From Synergistaceae bacterium (GTDB taxonomy: Bacteria > Synergistota > Synergistia > Synergistales > Synergistaceae): DNA of 64,000 nt. The stretch is taken from contig JAIRNC010000011.1 in the NCBI GenBank assembly GCA_031258255.1, positions 1 through 64,000 on the forward strand, in the 5' to 3' direction. The position numbers and the translations under genes are program-made. Numbering within the stretch: position 1 is the first letter of the stretch; every line of letters begins with the position of its first letter. This document shows positions 1 through 9,204 of this stretch, piece by piece. The notes under the pieces are model-generated. The model searched no databases. It was given only the letters and a program-made list of their open reading frames with translations, and was not told the DNA's origin.

Positions 1-221
1 TCCCACGCGCCCCACACGACGCCCTGACGCATCGCACCCCTCCTTTTTCCTGACAACGGGCCGTTGTTACTACTGAGGAACGGGAAGCGGGGGGTGGTTG
101 CGGGACAGGGACAGGCACGGGGCAGACGCGCGTTCGGGGCGTCGGGACGATTGACGCCGAAGGGCTTGCGGGGATCGCTTTTGCGTAAGGTTCCCCGGGA
201 GATTTGGAAGGAGGAGTATTT

Positions 222-2891
222 TTGAGTAAGAGGAAATTTGTTCTGTTTGCGTTGGTAGCAGCGCTGGTGCTGGGCCTCGCGGGAGTGGCGATGGCGGGCG
301 ATTATGTGTGGACAGGAACAACCGATGGAAATTGGAGTACGCAAACTAACTGGCTTCCCGATCCAGGTGCCAGTAACTATCCAGGAAAGACCGATGCTAC
401 CGATACAGTGACTATCAATGCGGCAGAGGGCAGGACATTAACACTTGACGTTGCCGTCGGCACTTTGAACGGATTGACAATAGCTCCCGGAGAGGGAGGC
501 ATAACCACTCCGGTAACTATTAAAACCGCTGATGGTAAGAATTTGACGTTTGCCACAAGTAAAACGATTACCGCCAACAGCGATCTGGTTATAAGCGGCG
601 CTGGCAAGGTGGTCTTTGCAACCGGTGGAACTTTTGCCGTTGACGAGGATATAACCGTCGATGTACAGGTTCCTGTCGATTCGGCTCCTGTCACTAAAAC
701 CGGGAAAGGCACGTTGATTTACTCAGCGCCGGCTGTGCCAGAGGCAGGCTTTACAGCTCAGACAGTTACATTGGGGGACGGGACTGGCACATTCACCATA
801 GGCAAGAGGGGACTCGCGGCATTAATAGCACTCGGTAAGGACACGACCCTAAACCTTACGGGAGACGCGACGCTGAACACTACAGGTACTTCTGGCGTTA
901 CAATAGCTGCCTCTGCTAATCCGGCCGCGAATGCCGCGACAGTCAATGTCCGTGACGGAGCGAAAATCCAAGCGGGCGATAGCGCTGGAAGTTTCGGTTT
1001 TACTGTCACAACAGGCGGACACGTCAAGATCAACGTGGCCGAGAATAGTGAGTTGACATTAGGAAAGACCGGAGCGGGCGGAGCAATAAATACGACTCCC
1101 GGGAACGCTTATGTATCGGTAGCAGATGATGCCGTTTTGAAAGTCGGTCAAGCTGCTATATTAGTAGGTTCGCTGACCGTCGAGGAAAAAGGCAAAGTCG
1201 TTCTCGAAATACCGTCAGTGGCTGGTGACTTTTTCTCCTTTGGCGGCAATTCCGTCATATCGGGAGACGTCTCGGGATCCGGCTACCTGATGCTGACCCC
1301 GGGTGCGACACAAGTAATCAAGCTCCTGGGCAACAACAGCCATTACGGAGGCACTCTAGCTGGCACGGTGACACCAGCGGGTACCGTAATTGCTCCGACA
1401 GCGGCCGGTGGCACCGTCGAGATTTTAAACGACAAATCCCTCGGGACAGCGCCCCTCCACTTTACTACTACGCCTGGAGGAGTGCTCAGGGTAGCAAAAG
1501 ACGCGCCTGATTTCACGCTGTCTAATCCGATTACGACAACTGTAGCGGGGACTATCGACGTCCCTGCGGGCGTGGAGTTAAAGCTGAGCGGGAGTTTGAC
1601 TGCCCCAGCAGCGCTCGCGAAGGCCGGTGCCGGCGACCTGAGACTGGCGGGCTATGCGCAGGGAGCCACTATCGGGGGGATCAACGTCAACACAGGCACC
1701 CTCGTCCTCGATGAAGATTCTGTGGCGGGGACCAACGCTATCACGGTAGCCACTGGGGCCGCACTGAAACCGGCCCACAGCGGCATAAGGCACATGGGGG
1801 CTCTCACGTTTGCCGCTTCGTCCAAGCTGCTCGGCCTGACCGAGGCAAACAAGGACGGGCCTTTGATCATCGCAGAGGGCGCTTTAACCATCACCGCTCC
1901 ACTGATCGTCGAAACCGCATATGCCCCCGGCGCGACATGGCTTACGACGGAGGCATTGCAAGTCGCGGAATACACAACCGCAATAGCGGGACCTATCCCA
2001 AATAATCCCGTCAGGGCGGTAAACGCGAATGGCGACAACTTGTCCATACACGCGGCCGCCGCGCAGGTTTCGCCGCGGTATTCCGTCCTCTCCATCACGC
2101 CCAGCAAGGACCACGTTTTCCCGGAGGCTGGCACGGGCACGGCCACGACGGACCCAGTAGAGGGGCAAGTCTCGTCGGACGGCGCGTTCAGCGCCAGCAC
2201 GCCACTTAAGGCAGCCGACGGCTCTGCCGCGACGTCGGCTTCGGTCGATACGGATTCGGAAGGGTACAAGGCGCTGGAGGCCGTCGGCCTCAAGGCCGAG
2301 ATAGTCGACAACAACCGGCTGGTCGTCTCCGGCGACCCGACGGACATCGTCGATACCAGCGTGACGGTACTCGTCAACGGCGTCCCCCAGGAGGTGAAGG
2401 TCTCCGTCAAGGCTTATGACAGCCCCGACGAGATCACGGACACGGAGACCGCGCCGGATTGGGAGACCACGCTCTCGACTGGCTCGGACGGGACGACCAC
2501 GCTCTTCGTCACCTACATACCGTCACTGGAGGACCTGACCGGCAAGACAGTGAAAGATATCTACGCTTACGGCACGGGCGGCATAACGATCACCGCTACG
2601 ACTGTCGTGACGGCGTCAGAGCGGATCGCTTCCAGAGGGGCCAGCGCGACGCACTTCTTCAAGGTGACCGGTACGGTGACTGACCTTGAGACGGCTGAGA
2701 TCGCCCGCGTGACGTACCGCGTAGGCGTGAACCGCTACAGCCAGGCTGTGGGCGTCCTCCTGAGCGACACCGACGTCAAGGGCGTCTACAAGAAGAGTCC
2801 CGGCTCCGGCGGCGGCTGCGACGCCGGCTTCGGCCTCTTCGGCCTCCTGGCTGCGACCGGCGCCGTGGCGCTCCTCCGCAGGAAGGGCTAA
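222..2891 (+). CDS. Secreted/surface adhesin-like protein with autotransporter-associated beta-strand-like repeats and a Synerg-CTERM-like C-terminal sorting signal
   Basis: ORF 204..2891. Likely start is TTG at 222 after GGAGGA. Signal peptide KRKFVLFALVAALVLGLAGVAMA; repeats such as LAKAGAGDLRLAGYAQGATIGGINVNTGTLVL; C-terminus SPGSGGGCDAGFGLFGLLAATGAVALLRRKG (Gly/Cys motif, TM helix, RRK). Confidence 0.8.
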   Translation: MSKRKFVLFALVAALVLGLAGVAMAGDYVWTGTTDGNWSTQTNWLPDPGASNYPGKTDATDTVTINAAEGRTLTLDVAVGTLNGLTIAPGEGGITTPVTIKTADGKNLTFATSKTITANSDLVISGAGKVVFATGGTFAVDEDITVDVQVPVDSAPVTKTGKGTLIYSAPAVPEAGFTAQTVTLGDGTGTFTIGKRGLAALIALGKDTTLNLTGDATLNTTGTSGVTIAASANPAANAATVNVRDGAKIQAGDSAGSFGFTVTTGGHVKINVAENSELTLGKTGAGGAINTTPGNAYVSVADDAVLKVGQAAILVGSLTVEEKGKVVLEIPSVAGDFFSFGGNSVISGDVSGSGYLMLTPGATQVIKLLGNNSHYGGTLAGTVTPAGTVIAPTAAGGTVEILNDKSLGTAPLHFTTTPGGVLRVAKDAPDFTLSNPITTTVAGTIDVPAGVELKLSGSLTAPAALAKAGAGDLRLAGYAQGATIGGINVNTGTLVLDEDSVAGTNAITVATGAALKPAHSGIRHMGALTFAASSKLLGLTEANKDGPLIIAEGALTITAPLIVETAYAPGATWLTTEALQVAEYTTAIAGPIPNNPVRAVNANGDNLSIHAAAAQVSPRYSVLSITPSKDHVFPEAGTGTATTDPVEGQVSSDGAFSASTPLKAADGSAATSASVDTDSEGYKALEAVGLKAEIVDNNRLVVSGDPTDIVDTSVTVLVNGVPQEVKVSVKAYDSPDEITDTETAPDWETTLSTGSDGTTTLFVTYIPSLEDLTGKTVKDIYAYGTGGITITATTVVTASERIASRGASATHFFKVTGTVTDLETAEIARVTYRVGVNRYSQAVGVLLSDTDVKGVYKKSPGSGGGCDAGFGLFGLLAATGAVALLRRKG

Positions 2892-2928
2892 ACCGATAGC
2901 GGCAAAGCAGCAAGCGATTTATTCACCA

Positions 2929-2965
2929 CGCGAAGGAGGGGCCGAGCATTCGGCCCCTCCTCGCG
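2929..2965 (+). terminator. Strong hairpin downstream of the adhesin-like gene, probable terminator
   Basis: CGCGA-A-GGAGGGGCCGA-GCAT-TCGGCCCCTCC-TCGCG, 16 bp with one bulge; only a weak T-run follows. Confidence 0.65.
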
Positions 2966-2994
2966 TTATCTCGCGTCCCCGCGCCAACAAACAT

Positions 2995-3121
2995 GCGTTT
3001 GGCGCGTATTCGTCGGCAATGCGAGGGATTGCCGCGCGAGCGCCGGAAGCGTACTTACGGTACGCTGAGGACAGCGAGCGAGGCAAGCGTGAAGCAATCC
3101 CGGCGTTTACGCGCCAAACGC
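2995..3121. repeat. Nested inverted-repeat element (MITE/REP-like)
   Basis: 14-bp perfect terminal inverted repeats GCGTTTGGCGCGTA (2995-3008) / TACGCGCCAAACGC (3108-3121); internal GGGATTGC (3025-3032) / GCAATCCC (3094-3101); central hairpin GCGTAC-TTACG-GTACGC (3049-3065). Confidence 0.7.
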
Positions 3122-3219
3122 CGGACGATTGATTTTAAACAAGTTATACAATAAAATTGGGACAATCGGACAACCGCGGGGCGTGGCGGCTGAGAGGCCG
3201 CAAGGAGGGAAACAGAGCG

Positions 3220-4059
3220 TTGATTGAGAAATCTGGGCATGGCGGCATTGGGCCGCGCTTCAAGGAGTGGCACTGCGCTTTCGCGGGACAGGCGGAGGGG
3301 CCTTACGGAGAGGACCAGCTGCGAAAGATGGTGCAGAGCGGCAAACTCACCGAACAGACCCTCGTCTGGAACCCTGAGCCCGGAAACGCCGAGAGGGGCT
3401 GGGTCATGGCTCGGGACACCGAGCTGGCGACGCTATTCACACAAGGCATACTGCAAGGCATCCCGCTGTCGTCCGATTTCCCCGGGATCCCGGACCTGTC
3501 CCCGCAGATCTCGGCTACTGGCGCGCACGTGCAGGAGGCCTGGCGGCCGCCGTCCCCGAGCTTCGAAAGGGACATGCCGTCTCGCGCGCACGAGAGCTAC
3601 GAAAGCGCGGCCACGCTCAAATCGCGCTTCTTCGCGCTGTTGATCGATTCATTGCTCTCGTTGATCATGGCTCTGGTCGCCATGATCGTCTGCGTCGCCC
3701 TGTTTTCCCTGTTGCCTTATTTATTTTCCATGCTCGGCAAATATTACGATACGAGATTTTTCATCATAGTGATGTACTGCGTGGTACCGGTAGCCGGCAT
3801 TTTAATCGCATCCCTCATAAATATCAGCATGATCTACAGGAGCGGCCAGACCTTAGGGAAGAAGATCACCGGCCTGCGGATAAAGAACGTGAGCGGGCGG
3901 AGGCGTTCGTTTTTCCGCAATACCGTACTCAGGTCGCTCTTCAAGGTATTGCTGTTATTGCCGCCGCTCGTCGTCCTGGACCTCTGCTTTCTGCTCAGGA
4001 AGGACGGGCGGACGCTTCATGACCTGATAGGCGGCACCGTCGTCATAAGCGCGCGGTAG
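3220..4059 (+). CDS. RDD family membrane protein with N-terminal GYF_2-like domain
   Basis: N-term WHCAFAGQAEGPYGEDQLRKMVQSGKLTEQTLVWNPE..GW is GYF_2-like; C-term FFALLIDSLLSLIMALVAMIV...GQTLGKKITGLRIKNVSG is RDD. TTG start at 3220 preceded by AAGGAGGG. Confidence 0.75.
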   Translation: MIEKSGHGGIGPRFKEWHCAFAGQAEGPYGEDQLRKMVQSGKLTEQTLVWNPEPGNAERGWVMARDTELATLFTQGILQGIPLSSDFPGIPDLSPQISATGAHVQEAWRPPSPSFERDMPSRAHESYESAATLKSRFFALLIDSLLSLIMALVAMIVCVALFSLLPYLFSMLGKYYDTRFFIIVMYCVVPVAGILIASLINISMIYRSGQTLGKKITGLRIKNVSGRRRSFFRNTVLRSLFKVLLLLPPLVVLDLCFLLRKDGRTLHDLIGGTVVISAR

Positions 4060-4073
4060 GGCGTCTTCCAGCC

Positions 4074-5729
4074 GTGTCGTTAGGGCCGGAGCTCATAGAG
4101 GCCGTCTCATCCGAGATAGCCGCGTCCTTTTGCCGGAGCAGGCTCCGCAAGGCTGAATCAGGCGATGAGTGGATGGCTCTGTCATTTTCCGGCGACAGGA
4201 TAATTTTTTTCTCCTGGGACGCGGAGAGCTACGGGCCCTGCCTGGCCGCGCCGGACGAAATCCGCGCCATGTCCGAGCTGGCGGCGAGGCGGCCGCCGCT
4301 CCTGGGCGCCGTAAAATCTCACGCCGTCGGCGCCGAGCTGACCGGCGCGGCTGCCCTGGGCAGGGACAGGGTGCTGGAAGTCACCTTCGTGCGCGAGGTG
4401 GGCGCTGGCTTCTGCCAGACTAAGAAGCTCGTTTTCGAGGCCTCCGGCAGATACAGCAACCTGGCGCTCCTGGACGAGCGCGGAGTCGTCATCGAATCGG
4501 CCAAGCACATCCACCCCGAGACGAACAGATACCGCTCCATAATCCCCGGGCATCCCTACGCGCCGCCGCCGCCCATCGCCGGAGTCCCAATCGAGGATTT
4601 CACCGGCGGCCCGGAAGGGCTGGACGGCGTGTCCGGCGTCGGGAAGCCCCTTTTAGCGGCGATCAAGGAGATGTGCAGGGTTACCGGCGAGCACGACGCC
4701 GGGGGAATATTGCGGCGCATGTCGAGCGAACCGCCCGTCTATCAAGTGTTGGGCAAGTACGTGACGCTGTTCCCGGAGCTGCTTGCAGGGGCAAGGCGCA
4801 TCGACGCCGTGTCGGCGCTGGCGGCGGCGCGAGAGTGCGTCATTCTGCCACTCCTGGCGCGGCACACGGCCAGGGCGCGCAAGGCAGCCGCTTCGCGGAT
4901 CGAGAGGCTCGCTGCAGCCAACGCCAAAAAGATAGCCGAGGCGGAGGCCGCGCGGGACGGCACCGCGGCGGAGTCCTTCATGCGCGACGGGCAGGCGATC
5001 CTGGCGAACATCCAGAGGATACCGCCGCGCGCCTCCTGGGCAGACCTGCCGGAGTGGGGGCCGGAGGGCGAGACGACGCGCCGGGTGGAGCTCGACCCGG
5101 AGAGGGACGCTCAGGGAAACGCGGAGCGCTGTTTCGCCAAGTACAGGAAAAAACGCGCTTCAATCGAGCGGTCGACGGCCATTCTGCCCAAGCTCCACTC
5201 AGAAAGGGACATCATAAGGGAGCAGGAGGCGCTCTTGGCGTGCCACTCGGACGCGCTCACCATCAAATCGATGATGGGCGAGCTTTCGCGGGACGAGGCA
5301 GTGACAAAGGGTAAGAAGCAAAAGGAGCGCCCCAAGCCCCCCCACAGGCGCGTGGAGTTCCCGGAGGAAAACGCCGTGATGCTGATCGGGTTGAGCGCGG
5401 CCGGCAACCACTACGTCACGTTCCGCATGGCGGACGGGGACGACATCTGGCTCCACGCGCAGGGGACGCCAGGCGCTCACGTCATCCTGCGCTTCACGTC
5501 TAAACCGGATCCCGGGACATATAACAGGATGATAGGCATCGCAGCCTCTGCCGCCGCCTTTTACAGCAAGGCAAAGGAGAGCGTCCGCGTCCGCGTGGAC
5601 TATGCCCTGCGCAAGCATGTGCGCGCTATACCGGGCGCGGGGCCGGCACAGGTGACGTATAAGGAGTTTTCGTCCATAAACGCGGACGCGTCGGCGTGGC
5701 GTCATCAGGGAACCGCTGATTATTATTGA
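4074..5729 (+). CDS. rqcH: NFACT family protein (Rqc2 homolog RqcH / fibronectin-binding protein A-like)
   Basis: NFACT-N and NFACT-R features: AKHIHPETNRYRSIIPGHPYAPPP; GLSAAGNHYVTFRMADGDDIWLHAQGTPGAHVIL. GTG start. Confidence 0.85.
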   Translation: MSLGPELIEAVSSEIAASFCRSRLRKAESGDEWMALSFSGDRIIFFSWDAESYGPCLAAPDEIRAMSELAARRPPLLGAVKSHAVGAELTGAAALGRDRVLEVTFVREVGAGFCQTKKLVFEASGRYSNLALLDERGVVIESAKHIHPETNRYRSIIPGHPYAPPPPIAGVPIEDFTGGPEGLDGVSGVGKPLLAAIKEMCRVTGEHDAGGILRRMSSEPPVYQVLGKYVTLFPELLAGARRIDAVSALAAARECVILPLLARHTARARKAAASRIERLAAANAKKIAEAEAARDGTAAESFMRDGQAILANIQRIPPRASWADLPEWGPEGETTRRVELDPERDAQGNAERCFAKYRKKRASIERSTAILPKLHSERDIIREQEALLACHSDALTIKSMMGELSRDEAVTKGKKQKERPKPPHRRVEFPEENAVMLIGLSAAGNHYVTFRMADGDDIWLHAQGTPGAHVILRFTSKPDPGTYNRMIGIAASAAAFYSKAKESVRVRVDYALRKHVRAIPGAGPAQVTYKEFSSINADASAWRHQGTADYY

Positions 5730-5775
5730 CGCGGCCGGTAACAGAGGCGCGAGACGAAGAAGGGCCGGTGACGAC

Positions 5776-6490
5776 ATGAAATATCCTAAACTCTTACAAA
5801 AAGGCGACGCTATCGGGGTTTGCGCCCCTTCGGCCGGCGTGGCGGACGAGGTGATGGGAAGGCGTTTAGACAATGCGGTCGCAAATGTGGAGGCGTTAGG
5901 TTATCGGGTCATTGAAACGGCTTCCGTCCGCTGTGATTCAAAATGTGTCAGCGCGGACAGCGCCACAAGAGCGGCCGAGTTTATGGCGCTGTACGAAAAC
6001 CCCGTTGTGGCTGCGATCATACCTCCGTGGGGCGGCGAGTTTTTAATGGATATCCTTCCGTTGCTTGATTTCGAAAAACTGGCGGCGTTACCCGCAAAAT
6101 GGGTGTGCGGTTACTCCGATGTGACCTCGTTGCTCTTCCCGCTGACCGTGCTTTCGGGGGTTGCCGCCGTTCATGGCTCGAATTTCATGAATATGGGCTT
6201 TTCCCGAATCCACAAAACGGATTTGCGGGCGTTTGAGGTCATGTCCAGCAAAAGAACCGTTCAAACATTGCAATGGCATAATAGCCGGCCGTCCCGACGG
6301 TTACAGGGACAAACGGGATTTTACGTTGACTGATGCCTTACAACAAGGGCTTGGGGGCTTGAACATCCCCGTCATATACGACGCGGACATCGGGCACATC
6401 CCGCCGCAGATGCAGATTTTGAACGGTTCCCTCGGACAGGTAGAGTTTGCCGGCGGCAGGGCAGTCGTAACGCAACAGATGCAAGAATGA
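5776..6490 (+). pseudogene. Decayed S66-family LD-carboxypeptidase / MccF-like gene
   Basis: First frame (5776..6333) MKYPKLLQKGDAIGVCAPSAGVADEVMGRRLDNAV...VAAIIPPWGGEFLMDILP...WVCGYSDVTSLLFPLTVLSGVAAVHGSNFMNM. A second frame (within 6233..6490) resumes at the family C-terminus FTLTDALQQGLGGLNIPVIYDADIGHIPPQMQILNGS. The middle of the protein is missing. Confidence 0.85.
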
Positions 6491-6547
6491 ACCCGACAAT
6501 CAGATTCCCCCAGACGTCGCCCCGGCTTATTTCATGCCGATTTGAAA

Positions 6548-8209
6548 TCAGCGCTCCTCTGACCCCTGCCCTACGTCACCTGGCGGCGAATCGGCGTTCC
6601 CCCACGGACTCCCGGCCGGGCCGGGCCGGTTCATGCCCCTGGTGACCATCATGAGCGCCGCGACCGCCACGAGCAGCATGGCGCTCCCGGCTAAGAGCGA
6701 GTAATCCTCCATCCGCAGTATGAAGAACAGCAGGACGTAGAGCGCCCCCTGTATGCCCGCCGTTAAAACGGCTGGCTTGCCGCGTTTCAGCGCCGAACCG
6801 ACGTAGGCGGCTGTCATGGACATATTTATGGCGGCCGCGGCAAGATATGCCGCCGTGAACCCCGTATGCTCCGAAAGCGCCAGCAACGTCAGGTAGAACA
6901 TGGACAGGCCTAAGCCGATGACGCAGTACTGGATCATGCCCAGCCTCGTCTTGCCCTTCTCGAACGAGTAATTTTCGAAGATCGCGACGCCGAGGTACAT
7001 GAGCGCTATAAACAGCACAGCGTACTTTGCCGCCCTTATCAGGAGCGAATAGTGGAACACCGGCTCGAAGAACTCCACGCCTGCCACGTACTCCGTCAGC
7101 TTGTATCCGCCCGCCTCGCTTGCGCCCTCGTCGTATGCGTACATCGAGCCGGCGCGGGCCAGCGGCGCCCATTCCTCGCTGTCCGCCGCCTGCGGATAGT
7201 TCCTGACGAGATTGGGTATGTCCCATTCCGCTTCGAACCCGCTCGCGGTTATCTCACGAAACGACGGGAGGCCGGAACCGGTGAAGTTCGGGTGCGGCCA
7301 CTCGGAAGAGACGCGGAAGCTGTTCACGCCGCCGACAGGCGCCAGGAACAGGCTCTCGGATCCCCCCACCGAAACCCGGAAGCCGAACTCTATGGTCTCG
7401 CCGGCCTGAAATGATGAAATATCGCAAGGGCTGGAGAATCCCGTGGACAATACGCCCAACCCTCCCGTGCCGGGCAGGAAGCTGAACTTCTCCCCCGCCA
7501 GGCTCAGCTCGCTGATATCGCGGATCGCCTTCGTGCTGGATATCCCGATCACGATTTCAGCATCATCCCAGCGTATTTCGGCTATGTGCGGCCTCAAGCC
7601 TGACAGTTCCGTTTTCGCGAAGGCGCCGGAGACTGCCATGTCGGCGGTGTATACGCGGGTCGAATAGATGCCCCGGCTTCGCAGCTCCGTGGCGACCCTG
7701 GCGTCTACGCTCAGCTCTTCCGGCAGGACGAGCGCTGTGCGGCTGTCCTCGACCGTACGGATGACCTCCTTGGTCGTCCGGTCGCTGCTGCGCGCCTGTT
7801 CGAGCGCCAGCTCCGCCGCCCCGAGCGGCACGGCCTCGGACACCTCGTACCTGACGGTATAGGGCACCATCAGGACAGGACCCACGACTGTCTGAGAATC
7901 GCCCCATGTCGAGGATATGCCTTTAATGACTTCCTGGTAGCGATAGTAGCGCTCCATCGTGAGATCGTAGATAAAACCTGCCGGTATGGCCATGAACCCC
8001 GCCACCGCCGCGACGGCAGCCAGCCTAAAAATAAGCTGCGTCCTCCTTGACAGGCGAGTCAACGGGCGCAGATCCCCCCATCTCGGCGCGGCCTCGCCCT
8101 CCGGGGTGACGGCGCGCAGACAGAGCCACGCGACAGTGAGCGCTACGACAGAAAAACCAAAAATCACAGAACCAAAGAAAATGACCGCGAACAACACACC
8201 GAACAACAT
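6548..8209 (-). CDS. creD: CreD family inner membrane protein
   Basis: MERYYRYQEVIKGISSTWGDSQTVVGPVLMVPYTVRYE; C-terminal multi-TM region FHYSLLIRAAKYAVLFIALMYLGVAIFENY is typical of CreD. Confidence 0.85.
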   Translation of the reverse strand: MLFGVLFAVIFFGSVIFGFSVVALTVAWLCLRAVTPEGEAAPRWGDLRPLTRLSRRTQLIFRLAAVAAVAGFMAIPAGFIYDLTMERYYRYQEVIKGISSTWGDSQTVVGPVLMVPYTVRYEVSEAVPLGAAELALEQARSSDRTTKEVIRTVEDSRTALVLPEELSVDARVATELRSRGIYSTRVYTADMAVSGAFAKTELSGLRPHIAEIRWDDAEIVIGISSTKAIRDISELSLAGEKFSFLPGTGGLGVLSTGFSSPCDISSFQAGETIEFGFRVSVGGSESLFLAPVGGVNSFRVSSEWPHPNFTGSGLPSFREITASGFEAEWDIPNLVRNYPQAADSEEWAPLARAGSMYAYDEGASEAGGYKLTEYVAGVEFFEPVFHYSLLIRAAKYAVLFIALMYLGVAIFENYSFEKGKTRLGMIQYCVIGLGLSMFYLTLLALSEHTGFTAAYLAAAAINMSMTAAYVGSALKRGKPAVLTAGIQGALYVLLFFILRMEDYSLLAGSAMLLVAVAALMMVTRGMNRPGPAGSPWGNADSPPGDVGQGSEER

Positions 8210-8277
8210 TATCAGCCCCCGCTGCTGTGCCTTGAACGCTTATGGCTTTTATTAGCGGATATTATACATCCGCCGCG

Positions 8278-9204
8278 TCATAGCCGCCTGATTTCGACCA
8301 GGAAATTTTTCAGGTCGTCCGGGAGGGGGGATCTGAACGACATCGGCTCGCCTGTCCTCGGGTGCGCGAGCGACAGCCTCCACGAGTGCAGGAAAACTCT
8401 TTGTCGGCTTTGGCCGTCCTGCCCCGCGAACGGCGATTTCTTCGACGGGGCATACAGGAGGTCGCCTACCAGAGGGCAGCCTATGGCGTTCATGTGTACC
8501 CTTATCTGGTGGGTGCGCCCCGAATGCAGGACGCACCGCACGAGCGAATAGCCTTTCGCGCTCCATAACACCGCGTAGTCCGTCACGGCATCCCTGCCGC
8601 CGTCCGTGACGGCCATCCTCCGGCGGTTTGACGGGTCACGGCCTATGGGCATGTCTATCCTGGCCGCTGCCCTGCGCGGCGCGCCGAAACAGAGGGCAAT
8701 ATAGGACTTGCCCACGGTTCGCGATTTGAACTGCTTCCACAGCTTCTCCTGGGCCAGGCCGCTCCTGGCCACGACCATCAGGCCAGACGTCGTCGCGTCC
8801 AGCCTGTGGACGATCCCGGGGCGCTCCACGCCGTTCAGGTTCCCCAGCTCCGGGAAACGGTGCAGCAGCCCGTGGACGAGCGTCCCGCTCCAGTGGCCGG
8901 GCGCGGGATGGACGACCAAGCCGGCCGGCTTGTCGATCACAATGATGTCCTGATCGGAAAATACGACGTCAAACGGAACGGGTTCCGGCACCAGACCGAG
9001 CTTCTCGGGCTGGGGGGCGTCTATCTCGTAGACTTCGCCCAATTCGACACTGATGGACGGTTTTATCCCCCGGCCGCAGGGCGAGGCGACATGTCCGCCC
9101 CTTATGAGGCTCTGCGCGTATGCCCTGCTGACACCCAGCTCGCGGGAGACGGCGAAATCCAGCCTGTGTCCCGCGAGCTCATCGGTCACTGATATTTGAG
9201 ACAT
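8278..9204 (-). CDS. RluA family pseudouridine synthase
   Basis: S4 domain then DIIVIDKPAGLVVHPAPGHWSGTLVHGLL..., GIVHRLDATTSGLMVVARS catalytic motif, HSGRTHQIRVHM. Confidence 0.9.
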   Translation of the reverse strand: MSQISVTDELAGHRLDFAVSRELGVSRAYAQSLIRGGHVASPCGRGIKPSISVELGEVYEIDAPQPEKLGLVPEPVPFDVVFSDQDIIVIDKPAGLVVHPAPGHWSGTLVHGLLHRFPELGNLNGVERPGIVHRLDATTSGLMVVARSGLAQEKLWKQFKSRTVGKSYIALCFGAPRRAAARIDMPIGRDPSNRRRMAVTDGGRDAVTDYAVLWSAKGYSLVRCVLHSGRTHQIRVHMNAIGCPLVGDLLYAPSKKSPFAGQDGQSRQRVFLHSWRLSLAHPRTGEPMSFRSPLPDDLKNFLVEIRRL

